From assembly GCA_011524675.1 (NCBI GenBank), contig WTJX01000297.1, forward strand, positions 1-5,373: 5,373 nucleotides of DNA, read 5' to 3'. Both the position numbers and the translations under genes were made by a program. A model generated the notes under the pieces. That model searched no databases. It was not told where the DNA came from and saw only the letters and a program-made list of their open reading frames with translations. The stretch comes from Cytophagales bacterium. Lineage in GTDB: Bacteria; Bacteroidota; Bacteroidia; Cytophagales; JAAEPT01. Below, one piece after another: positions 1 through 5,012 of this stretch (its first letter is position 1; every line of letters begins with the position of its first letter).

Positions 1-54
1 CATTCTTTTAATTCCTATAAAGCTATACTCTTCCAATCCACTCAACACTACATT

Positions 55-89
55 CTTAATTTTTCATTCTTAATTCTTCATTAAGCTAA
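55..89. repeat. Degenerate heptanucleotide repeat array (left)
   Basis: Five consecutive 7-bp units can be read here: CTTAATT, TTTCATT, CTTAATT, CTTCATT and AAGCTAA. The strongest signal is the exact return of CATTCTTAATT at 51-61 and 65-75, which is 14 bp or two units apart. The array lies in the gene-free stretch 1-152, downstream of the transporter gene on the minus strand. The unit CTTAATT also opens the heptamer array at the other end of the window (5066-5149). The array is AT-rich and imperfect, so some of the pattern could be composition. The function is unknown. Confidence 0.5.
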
Positions 90-90
90 A

Positions 91-145
91 GCCACTTTCG
101 TGGAATAGAATCCAGCTCTCGCCCCCTACAGCTGTCAACTGCACA
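91..145 (-). other. GC-rich structured intergenic element of unknown function
   Basis: This 55-bp stretch is about 55% G+C by count (30 of 55), in a clearly AT-rich surrounding. On the minus strand it can form CCAC-GAAA-GTGG (103-92), a short stem with a GNRA-type tetraloop. It also contains an 8-bp palindrome, ACAGCTGT (128-135), and an inverted pair CAGCT (113-117) / AGCTG (130-134). It begins 8 bp past the stop codon of the transporter gene. There is no T-run typical of an intrinsic terminator, so it may instead be a copy of an interspersed repeat or a 3'-end RNA structure. I do not recognise a named family. Confidence 0.4.
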
Positions 146-152
146 AAAATCT

Positions 153-860
153 TTATAGATCAAAATGCTTTCTAAAAAACTTAACCCCAAAATAAAAAGG
201 AATAGTATCCAATAATGCGGACACCAACTTAAAAATATAACTAGAGGATATGAGCACGATAAGTAAGTGAACAACATCTTCTTTACCTTTGAAACCAAAG
301 GCATCTGACAAATAATGTGAGATCAACAACACAGCTATGGTGTCTATCAACTGGCTCACAAGAGTAGAAGCATTATTTCTAAGCCACAACTTTTTGCCAT
401 TCGTTTTCTTTTTGAAATAATGAAAAATATGTACATCTACAAACTGAGCAATAAGGTAGGCAATCATAGAAGCAAAAGTAGTCGCAAAAGTAAGCGAACG
501 CACACTCATAAATATATCGTCCGGAACATTGGCGGCACTTGGCAAAACACCTCCTAGCCATAGGATAAACAACAACCATAAATTTAATATTAAACCAACC
601 CAAACCACAAGGTTGGCTCTTTTTTTGCCATATAATTCGCTTATAAAATCAGTACATAAAAATGTGATAGGATAAGGAAGTACTCCAACAGTAACAGAAA
701 AAGGAACCTTTATACCAAAAAGAATAAAAGACATATCTATGATTTTGGTCACACCCAAAATGTTTAACATAACAAGTGAACCAAAAAAAATACCCGAGAG
801 TAAAACAAATAAGATTTCTTCTTTTTTAAGTACATTAGTTTTTTTTTCTTCTTCTACCAT
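153..860 (-). CDS. Queuosine precursor transporter, VUT (YhhQ/DUF165) family
   Basis: This is a 235-residue polytopic inner-membrane protein of the VUT family. In E. coli the member YhhQ takes up the queuosine precursor preQ0, which feeds tRNA modification; transport of a Q precursor here is inferred from family. Hydrophobic segments lie at about residues 15-37, 44-68, 84-105, 124-146, 165-184 and 197-225. Recognisable family stretches are FLCTDFISELYGKKRA (67-82), AQFVDVHIFHYFKK (138-151), LWLRNNASTLVSQLIDT (158-174) and KLVSALLDTIPFY (211-223). The polar, Asp-rich patches inside predicted membrane segments are typical of the family. Length is normal and the frame is intact. The start at ATG 860 fits because the short charged N-terminus (MVEEEKK) precedes the first membrane helix. 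No Shine-Dalgarno sequence is seen, as usual in Bacteroidota. It is transcribed away from the crp-like gene. No other queuosine gene is in view and no riboswitch was recognised upstream. Confidence 0.88.
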   Translation of the reverse strand: MVEEEKKTNVLKKEEILFVLLSGIFFGSLVMLNILGVTKIIDMSFILFGIKVPFSVTVGVLPYPITFLCTDFISELYGKKRANLVVWVGLILNLWLLFILWLGGVLPSAANVPDDIFMSVRSLTFATTFASMIAYLIAQFVDVHIFHYFKKKTNGKKLWLRNNASTLVSQLIDTIAVLLISHYLSDAFGFKGKEDVVHLLIVLISSSYIFKLVSALLDTIPFYFGVKFFRKHFDL

Positions 861-912
861 GATGATTATATTTGAAAGGTGAATCTTCAGTTACCGTTAT
901 TTAGAGCACAAA

Positions 913-934
913 TAGGCAAACAAAAATAATTATA
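913..934. repeat. Degenerate copy of the TAGGCAGACAAAAAT repeat
   Basis: This 22-bp stretch matches 954-975 at 20 of 22 positions, in the same orientation and 41 bp apart. It carries TAGGCAAACAAAAATAAT where the better copy has TAGGCAGACAAAAATAAT. It is the most diverged of the three places in the window where this motif occurs. Confidence 0.5.
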
Positions 935-948
935 AAGATTTTGAACGA

Positions 949-975
949 TTAAGTAGGCAGACAAAAATAATTGTA
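949..975. repeat. Copy of the palindrome half-site repeat
   Basis: Positions 949-968 read TTAAGTAGGCAGACAAAAAT. This is an exact 20-bp reverse complement of positions 1895-1914, which form half of the 34-bp palindrome on the other side of the crp-like gene. Chance identity of 20 bp within 5.4 kb is very unlikely, so this is a dispersed repeat family. Positions 954-975 also match 913-934. Confidence 0.75.
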
Positions 976-1092
976 TTTTACAAAACGAGTAATTTTAGTT
1001 CAGATCAAGGAAGAAAGCAAAGCTTTAGCAAGCTAAAATGCGTATCTCTAACGATGAGATGAATTAAAATAGCCGTTTTTTATCATAAGTAT

Positions 1093-1125
1093 TTTGGGAC
1101 GACCACTTACTTATTTTAAAGTTTG
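1093..1125 (+). promoter_or_regulatory. Possible promoter of the crp-like gene
   Basis: TTTG at 1093-1096 is followed after 21 bp by AAAGTTTG at 1118-1125. The Bacteroidota consensus is TTTG, 19-21 bp, TAnnTTTG, so the -7 element has one mismatch at its first base. Transcription would start near 1131, leaving a leader of about 40 nt before the ATG at 1170. The region is AT-rich and such matches occur by chance. Confidence 0.3.
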
Positions 1126-1169
1126 CACTCCATGCCCTTTTACCCAATGTAAACACGATATTTAAAGCT

Positions 1170-1871
1170 ATGAACAATACGAATAATGAAATGTGGTATT
1201 TAGACAATGTGGACTTGCTAAGTCTTTTTTGCCCTAGAAAAACAAAGGAGCTGAAAGAGAAATTCCCTATCCAAACATACAATAAATATGACTTCATATA
1301 CCTTCCAAATGAGTCTTCCACACATGTATATATGATTGCCGAAGGCAGAGTAAAGATAGGTTCTTATTCAGAAGATGGCAAAGAAGTAATCAAAACTGTT
1401 TTACAAACAGGAGAGTTATTTGGTGAGCTTGCCATCTTTGGCGAAAACAAAAGAGAAAACTATGCTCAAGCCATTGACAAACAAGTAAAAATATGCCCTA
1501 TGACCTTAGAAGACATGAGAACACTCATGTATAAGGATAAAGAACTAAGCATGAAGTTGACCAAACTTGTAGGATTACGCCTCATCAAGATGGAACGAAA
1601 AATAGAGTCTTTAGTTTTTAAAGATTCTAGAACAAGAATCATTGAATACTTACTTGAACTGGCAGAAGAAAAAGGAAAAAAGGTAGGCTATGAAACTTTG
1701 GTAAAACAGTTTTTCACGCATCAAGATATCGCTAAAATAACAGCCACAGCAAGACAAACCGTTACCACCACGCTCAATGAATTAAGAGATGAAAACTTGA
1801 TTAATTTTGACAGGAAAAGACTACTTATAAGAGACCTAGATAAATTAAGGCAAGCAATCAATACAAATTAA
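1170..1871 (+). CDS. Crp/Fnr-family transcriptional regulator
   Basis: The 233-residue product has the two-domain Crp/Fnr layout. An N-terminal cyclic-nucleotide-binding-like beta roll spans about residues 35-115, followed by a long dimerisation helix (about 116-150) and a winged helix-turn-helix at 183-220. The phosphate-binding cassette region reads GELFGELAIFGENKREN (81-97). It keeps the G-E-L core but lacks the exact R-S pair that contacts cAMP phosphate in E. coli CRP, so the ligand is uncertain. The HTH reads THQDIAKITATARQTVTTTL (183-202). The recognition helix has Arg195, matching CRP Arg180, but Gln and Thr where CRP has Glu181 and Arg185, so the operator probably differs from the CRP consensus. 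No Cys cluster for an Fnr Fe-S centre is present. ATG 1170 is the first in-frame start; ATG 1191 (MWYLDNVDLL...) is a credible alternative. The gene lies between copies of one inverted repeat, and its target genes cannot be inferred. Confidence 0.9.
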   Translation: MNNTNNEMWYLDNVDLLSLFCPRKTKELKEKFPIQTYNKYDFIYLPNESSTHVYMIAEGRVKIGSYSEDGKEVIKTVLQTGELFGELAIFGENKRENYAQAIDKQVKICPMTLEDMRTLMYKDKELSMKLTKLVGLRLIKMERKIESLVFKDSRTRIIEYLLELAEEKGKKVGYETLVKQFFTHQDIAKITATARQTVTTTLNELRDENLINFDRKRLLIRDLDKLRQAINTN

Positions 1872-1895
1872 CTCTATTTTCACTCATCATAAAAA

Positions 1896-1929
1896 TTTTT
1901 GTCTGCCTACTTAAGTAGGCAGGCAAAAA
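1896..1929. repeat. 34-bp near-perfect palindromic repeat element
   Basis: The left arm TTTTTGTCTGCCTACTT (1896-1912) and right arm AAGTAGGCAGGCAAAAA (1913-1929) are reverse complements apart from one position. The central 20 bp, CTGCCTACTTAAGTAGGCAG, is perfect. As RNA it would form a strong hairpin with a UUAA loop and one G-U pair. Single arms occur again at 949-975 and, degenerate, at 913-934. The element starts 25 bp after the crp-like stop codon. It overlaps the 5' end of the longest reading frame of the next gene. The runs flanking the stem are T before and A after, so it is not a standard intrinsic terminator. It resembles REP-type intergenic palindromes. Confidence 0.8.
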
Positions 1930-1955
1930 CACTAACCTTAAACGATCCATATTCT

Positions 1956-2558
1956 TTGAACTCTTCATCCTGTCTTTTAATCTTCGTTAAAAACCCTGCA
2001 TTGGGCAAGGTAAAAACTAGGCTTGCCAAAACAATGGGAGACAAAAAAGCCCTAGAGGTATATAAAAAGCTATTAGAAAAAACGAAAACCGAAACAGAAC
2101 AGCTCCCCGTCAACAAAATAGTTTATTATAGTGCATGGATAGATAATAACGACCTTTGGTCGACAAATGACTTTGATAAGCAGTTACAAGAAGGAACCTC
2201 TTTGGGAGACAAAATGTCAAATGCGATAAAAGCCAGTTTTGAACACTACCAAAAAGTGGTAATTATAGGGAGTGATTGTTATGATTTGAGTAAAGAACAT
2301 ATGCTTGAAGCCTTTGCAAAATTGGAGAATCCCTCAATCTCGGTAGTGATAGGTCCTGCCAATGACGGCGGCTATTACCTATTAGGAATGAATACATTTA
2401 TTCCAGCATTATTTGAAGGCAAAAGTTGGAGTCAGAGCAGTTTGATGACTGAAACGATAGAAACACTCGAAAGCTTAAACTTAAACTATTTCTTACTAGA
2501 GGAACTCACAGATATAGATACAGAGGAAGATTTGACAAGCTGCGGATTCCCTCTTTAA
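1956..2558 (+). CDS. TIGR04282/DUF2064 family glycosyltransferase-like protein
   Basis: This encodes a GT-A-fold nucleotidyl/glycosyltransferase-like protein of the TIGR04282 (DUF2064) family, whose substrate is not known. Counting from the TTG at 1956 it has 200 residues, about the family length. Visible motifs are LLIFVKNPALGKVKTRLAKT (7-26), the nucleotide-binding N-terminus; GSDCYDL (105-111), the metal-binding DxD-like motif, with Tyr where Pro is common; and GPANDGGYYLLG (133-144), the family signature. A terminal TDIDTEEDL (185-193) matches the usual C-terminal DxDTxxDL. No in-frame ATG precedes the KTRL motif. The frame opens at 1893, and the other upstream candidate is TTG at 1899, inside the palindrome. 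I prefer 1956 because it puts six residues before the first beta strand, whereas the 19 extra residues from 1899 come mostly from the repeat. It lies 84 bp after the crp-like gene, possibly co-transcribed. Its stop codon overlaps that of rnc. Confidence 0.85.
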   Translation: MNSSSCLLIFVKNPALGKVKTRLAKTMGDKKALEVYKKLLEKTKTETEQLPVNKIVYYSAWIDNNDLWSTNDFDKQLQEGTSLGDKMSNAIKASFEHYQKVVIIGSDCYDLSKEHMLEAFAKLENPSISVVIGPANDGGYYLLGMNTFIPALFEGKSWSQSSLMTETIETLESLNLNYFLLEELTDIDTEEDLTSCGFPL

Positions 2559-3307
2559 TTCAATGATACCTTTAGCGCTTTACACGCTTTCTCCGAAGCT
2601 AACTGTTGTGCTTTTTTCTTGTTTTTAGCAGAAGCTGTACCTGTAGCTTTTCCTTCTACCATTACCGTAATAGAAAACAACCTATTGTCCTCTTCTGTTT
2701 TCTCTTCTATAAACGCTATTTTTTTATTTTCTTTTTGACTCCACTCTATCAATATACTTTTAAAGTTATTTGGAGTGTTGACTATAGAAGCGATATCTAA
2801 GTGAGGCGTAATAATTTTAGTATAGATGAATTTTTTACTCCCTTTAAACCCTTTATCAATATATACAGCGCCAATCAACGCCTCAAGAGCATTACCATGG
2901 ATAGACGATTTTTTTTTTGATATATCTGTACGAGCGTTATGCTGTATGATCTCGTTTAGGCCTAACTTTCTTGCTATGGTATTTAGCGATTCTCTATTGA
3001 CTATTCGTGAGCGTATATTGGTAAGAAAGCCTTCATCCTTGAAGGGATACTTCTTAAAGAGATACTCTGCTATGACAGTATCTAGCACAGCATCACCTAA
3101 ATACTCTAAGCGTTCATTAGAATATTTACTAGAAGTGGAGGAAGAATGTGTAACAGCAAGCAAATAAACCTCCTTATTCCTAGAATTTATTCCAGTAATC
3201 TTACGAATCTTTTGAAAGATTTCTTTAGAATGAGGAGATTTGGATCTGCTAAACAAGTTATTGATAATTGGATTATAAATTAGCTTTTGAGAAGATAACG
3301 GAAGCAT
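2555..3307 (-). CDS. rnc: Ribonuclease III
   Basis: RNase III cuts double-stranded RNA in rRNA and mRNA processing, acting as a dimer in the cytoplasm. From ATG 3307 the protein has 250 residues. The RIIID domain carries the signature NERLEYLGDAVLD (64-76) with catalytic Glu68 and Asp72, and a second motif GNALEALIGAVYID (138-151) with Glu142. At residue 139 there is Asn where E. coli has the metal-ligand Asp114. A double-stranded RNA-binding domain fills about residues 181-247, ending in the basic stretch KNKKKAQQLASEKACKAL. The start is uncertain. ATG 3325 is also in frame, but 3307 is preceded by GGAGG at about 6 nt and gives a more usual N-terminus. Either choice overlaps the end of fabF (35 or 53 bp), implying translational coupling. 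A run of ten A residues encodes the Lys triplet at about 131-133. The gene ends head-on with the glycosyltransferase gene. Confidence 0.93.
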   Translation of the reverse strand: MLPLSSQKLIYNPIINNLFSRSKSPHSKEIFQKIRKITGINSRNKEVYLLAVTHSSSTSSKYSNERLEYLGDAVLDTVIAEYLFKKYPFKDEGFLTNIRSRIVNRESLNTIARKLGLNEIIQHNARTDISKKKSSIHGNALEALIGAVYIDKGFKGSKKFIYTKIITPHLDIASIVNTPNNFKSILIEWSQKENKKIAFIEEKTEEDNRLFSITVMVEGKATGTASAKNKKKAQQLASEKACKALKVSLN

Positions 3308-4529
3308 TATGCCCTCCGAAACCAAAAGTATTACTTAATGCTGATGTAATGTCTCTTTTCTGAGCTTTATTGAAAGTTAAGTTCAGTTTAGAGTCTATTT
3401 TTTCATCATCTTCAAAGTGATTAATCGTTGGCGGTACTAGACCATTTTTGATCGCCAAAATACATGCGATACCTTCGATTGCTCCAGCTGCACCCAATAA
3501 GTGCCCCGTCATTGATTTTGTAGAACTCACATTGATGTTATAAGCATGCTCACCAAACACCTTATGTATAGCAGTGATTTCAGCTATATCACCCAGCGGT
3601 GTAGATGTACCATGTACGTTAACATAATCTAGCTCTGTTGCCTTCATTCCAGCGTCATCCAAAGCCATTTTCATAACATTCAATGCGCCTAACCCCTCTG
3701 GATGTGGTGCTGTAAGGTGGTGTGCATCGGCAGACATACCTCCACCTACTACTTCAGCGTATATTTTTGCACCTCTAGCTTTGGCATGCTCGTATTCTTC
3801 TAGGATTACTGCCCCTGCTCCTTCTCCCATCACAAAGCCATCTCTACCTTTATCAAAAGGTCTAGAAGCCGTAGTAGGATCGTCGTTTCTTTCAGAAAGT
3901 GCTTTCATAGCGTTAAAACCACCAATAGAAGACCTAGTGATAGGTGCTTCTGAACCTCCAGAAACAATAATATCTGCTTTACCTAGTCTGATATAATTGA
4001 ATGAATCTATAAGTGCGTTTGTAGATGATGCACAAGCAGACACTGTAGTAAAGTTTGGTCCTCTATAACCATGCCTCATCGAGATCAAACCCGAGGCGAT
4101 GTCTGCAATCATTTTGGGTATGAAAAAGGGGTTAAACTTAGGCTTGTAATTATTCTTACAAAAGTTTACCAATTCGTCTTCAAAGAAACCAATTCCTCCA
4201 ATGCCCGAACCCCAAATAACACCTACTCTATCTTGATTAGGTGCAAAGTCTTTTAGTCCTGCGTCCTGTACTGCTTCATCAGAAGCTACAATAGCATATT
4301 GAGAAAAGGCGTCCATTCTACGAACTTCTTTCTTCTCAATACCTCTCGCTACTGGATCGAAATCTTTAAGTTGGCAAGCAAATTTTGTCTTAAAATCTGT
4401 TGGATCGAAATGTGTGATAGGTACTGCTCCACTTACCCCATTAGATAAGCCTTCCCAATACTCAGATATATTGCTACCTATAGGAGTTAATGCACCTAAA
4501 CCAGTAACAACTACTCTTTTTAATTCCAT
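3273..4529 (-). CDS. fabF: Beta-ketoacyl-ACP synthase II
   Basis: FabF condenses malonyl-ACP with acyl-ACP in each elongation round of type II fatty-acid synthesis in the cytoplasm. The 418-residue length matches the family. The thiolase-fold active site is complete: nucleophile Cys166 in VSACASSTNAL (163-173), His306 in VNVHGTSTPLGD (303-314), Lys338 in STKSMTGH (336-343) and His343. The gating loop near the C-terminus is present as NTFGFGGHN (400-408). The N-terminus MELKRVVVTGLGALTPIG is typical, which supports ATG 4529. The Cys-His-His set marks it as an elongating KAS I/II enzyme rather than FabH, and the sequence favours KAS II. It lies between acpP and rnc, the usual Bacteroidota order. 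A hairpin followed by seven T residues ends 6 nt before its ATG, suggesting attenuation or translational control. No separate promoter was found in the spacer. Confidence 0.97.
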   Translation of the reverse strand: MELKRVVVTGLGALTPIGSNISEYWEGLSNGVSGAVPITHFDPTDFKTKFACQLKDFDPVARGIEKKEVRRMDAFSQYAIVASDEAVQDAGLKDFAPNQDRVGVIWGSGIGGIGFFEDELVNFCKNNYKPKFNPFFIPKMIADIASGLISMRHGYRGPNFTTVSACASSTNALIDSFNYIRLGKADIIVSGGSEAPITRSSIGGFNAMKALSERNDDPTTASRPFDKGRDGFVMGEGAGAVILEEYEHAKARGAKIYAEVVGGGMSADAHHLTAPHPEGLGALNVMKMALDDAGMKATELDYVNVHGTSTPLGDIAEITAIHKVFGEHAYNINVSSTKSMTGHLLGAAGAIEGIACILAIKNGLVPPTINHFEDDEKIDSKLNLTFNKAQKRDITSALSNTFGFGGHNASVIFSKANL

Positions 4530-4535
4530 ATAAAC

Positions 4536-4570
4536 AAAAAAATGATACGATTAAAAAAATAATCGTATCA
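4536..4570 (-). terminator. Attenuator-like hairpin with T7 tract before fabF
   Basis: Read on the minus strand, an 11-bp perfect stem TGATACGATTA / TAATCGTATCA (4570-4560 and 4553-4543) encloses a loop of six T residues. It is followed immediately by TTTTTTT (4542-4536), and the fabF ATG begins 6 nt later. Hairpin plus T-run is the form of an intrinsic terminator, although the stem is AT-rich and therefore weak. Partial termination here would make acpP mRNA more abundant than fabF mRNA. The palindrome could instead be a protein operator or a structure that masks the fabF start. Confidence 0.55.
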
Positions 4571-4596
4571 ATTAAAAACGTGAATTAATGTTTTGG

Positions 4597-4620
4597 TATC
4601 CTGACCTTTTTGTGAGGATA
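4597..4620 (-). other. Second hairpin in the acpP-fabF spacer
   Basis: TATCCT (4597-4602) and AGGATA (4615-4620) are perfect reverse complements. On the minus strand the stem extends past a C-C mismatch by two more pairs (AC/GT), closing a loop of about six A-rich bases. It stands 27 bp from the attenuator-like hairpin. No T-run follows it. It could be an RNA-processing site or a chance structure. Confidence 0.35.
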
Positions 4621-4689
4621 GCATCTTAATCTAAAATAAATAATAAATCAGATGATAACAATAAAAAGGGGATGTAAAGATAAATGAGC

Positions 4690-4710
4690 GCTTAATTTAA
4701 ATAATTAAGC
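4690..4710 (-). other. Small AT-rich hairpin at the acpP stop codon
   Basis: GCTTAATT (4690-4697) and AATTAAGC (4703-4710) pair over 8 bp with a 5-nt loop, and the acpP stop codon lies in the stem. It may stabilise the 3' end of a short acpP transcript. The stem is mostly A-T and no T-run follows, so it is not called a terminator. Confidence 0.3.
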
Positions 4711-4950
4711 TTCTTTTCCGAAGTGCTGCTCTATGTAAGAGATCGCCTCTCCTACTGTAGAGATATTCTCAGCTTGCTCATCAGGAATAGAAATATCAAA
4801 CTCTCTTTCAAACTCCATAATAAGCTCTACTGTATCCAATGAATCTGCGCCTAGATCATTAGTGAAGCTACCTTCAGGTGTTACTTCAGACTCCTCTACA
4901 CCAAGTTTGTCTATGATGATAGACTTTACTTTTTCTGCTACGTTAGCCAT
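4705..4950 (-). CDS. acpP: Acyl carrier protein
   Basis: The 81-residue acidic protein carries acyl chains on a 4'-phosphopantetheine arm during fatty-acid and lipid synthesis. The attachment site is Ser37 in the classic motif DLGADSLDTVELIMEFE (32-48). The rest matches a typical ACP: a helix at the N-terminus (about 3-16), the DSL helix II (37-51), and a final helix around STVGEAISYIEQHF (64-77). The start is ATG 4950 (MANVAEKVK). A longer in-frame start at 4998 would add 16 basic residues foreign to the family, and it lies upstream of the predicted transcription start. The gene is first in the minus-strand operon with fabF and rnc. The spacer to fabF is 175 bp and holds two hairpins, consistent with a need for much more ACP than FabF. 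No Shine-Dalgarno sequence is visible; the leader is A/T-rich. Confidence 0.97.
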   Translation of the reverse strand: MANVAEKVKSIIIDKLGVEESEVTPEGSFTNDLGADSLDTVELIMEFEREFDISIPDEQAENISTVGEAISYIEQHFGKEA

Positions 4951-4980
4951 GATTTTAATTTTTTTTAGTTTAAACAGATG

Positions 4981-5012
4981 CAAAGAAATGGATTTCAATT
5001 GTGAATGTCAAA
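4981..5012 (-). promoter_or_regulatory. Predicted promoter of acpP
   Basis: On the minus strand TTTG (5012-5009) is separated by exactly 20 bp from TTTCTTTG (4988-4981). This matches the Bacteroidota primary-sigma consensus TTTG, 19-21 bp, TAnnTTTG, with one mismatch in the -7 box. Transcription would begin near 4975, giving a leader of about 25 nt before the acpP ATG at 4950. Position, spacing and strand all agree, which makes this the best promoter candidate in the window. Confidence 0.6.

Larger units (their letters stand above)
861..1169. other. Divergent intergenic region between transporter and crp-like gene
   Basis: This 309-bp spacer separates the divergent transporter gene and Crp/Fnr-family gene, so it should hold both promoters. 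It contains two repeat copies (913-934 and 949-975). On the minus strand each repeat copy includes TATTTTTG (928-921 and 969-962), which fits the Bacteroidota -7 consensus TAnnTTTG. Neither has a TTTG at the right distance upstream, so I do not call a promoter for the transporter. A small inverted repeat TTTAGC-AA-GCTAAA lies near 1024-1037. No coding region is convincing on either strand. Confidence 0.5.

Noticed and set aside
86..304. 72-residue minus-strand frame overlapping the transporter 3' end
   Set aside because: It overlaps the conserved C-terminal part of the transporter in another frame on the same strand. Its end is simply a translation of the GC-rich structured element.
861..1169. 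PreQ1 riboswitch upstream of the queuosine-precursor transporter
   Set aside because: Such transporters are often under preQ1 control, but I could not find a convincing small pseudoknot aptamer in the 5' leader on the minus strand.
1064..1321. 85-residue minus-strand frame opposite the crp-like gene
   Set aside because: It lies antisense to a well-supported Crp/Fnr coding region and has no family resemblance.
1896..1929. Palindrome as an intrinsic terminator of the crp-like gene
   Set aside because: The T-run precedes the stem and an A-run follows it on the plus strand. On the minus strand the T-run after the stem is displaced by the A-run, so neither strand has the standard form, although some transcript-end role cannot be excluded.
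3781..3996. Plus-strand frames opposite fabF and rnc (also near 2606, 2826 and 4071)
   Set aside because: They are antisense to strongly conserved genes. Their low-complexity compositions mirror the codons beneath them.
4951..4998. N-terminal extension of acpP to ATG 4998
   Set aside because: The extra 16 residues (MKSISLHLFKLKKIKI) are basic and unlike any ACP. The predicted -7 box at 4981-4988 lies within this stretch, so it would precede the transcript start.
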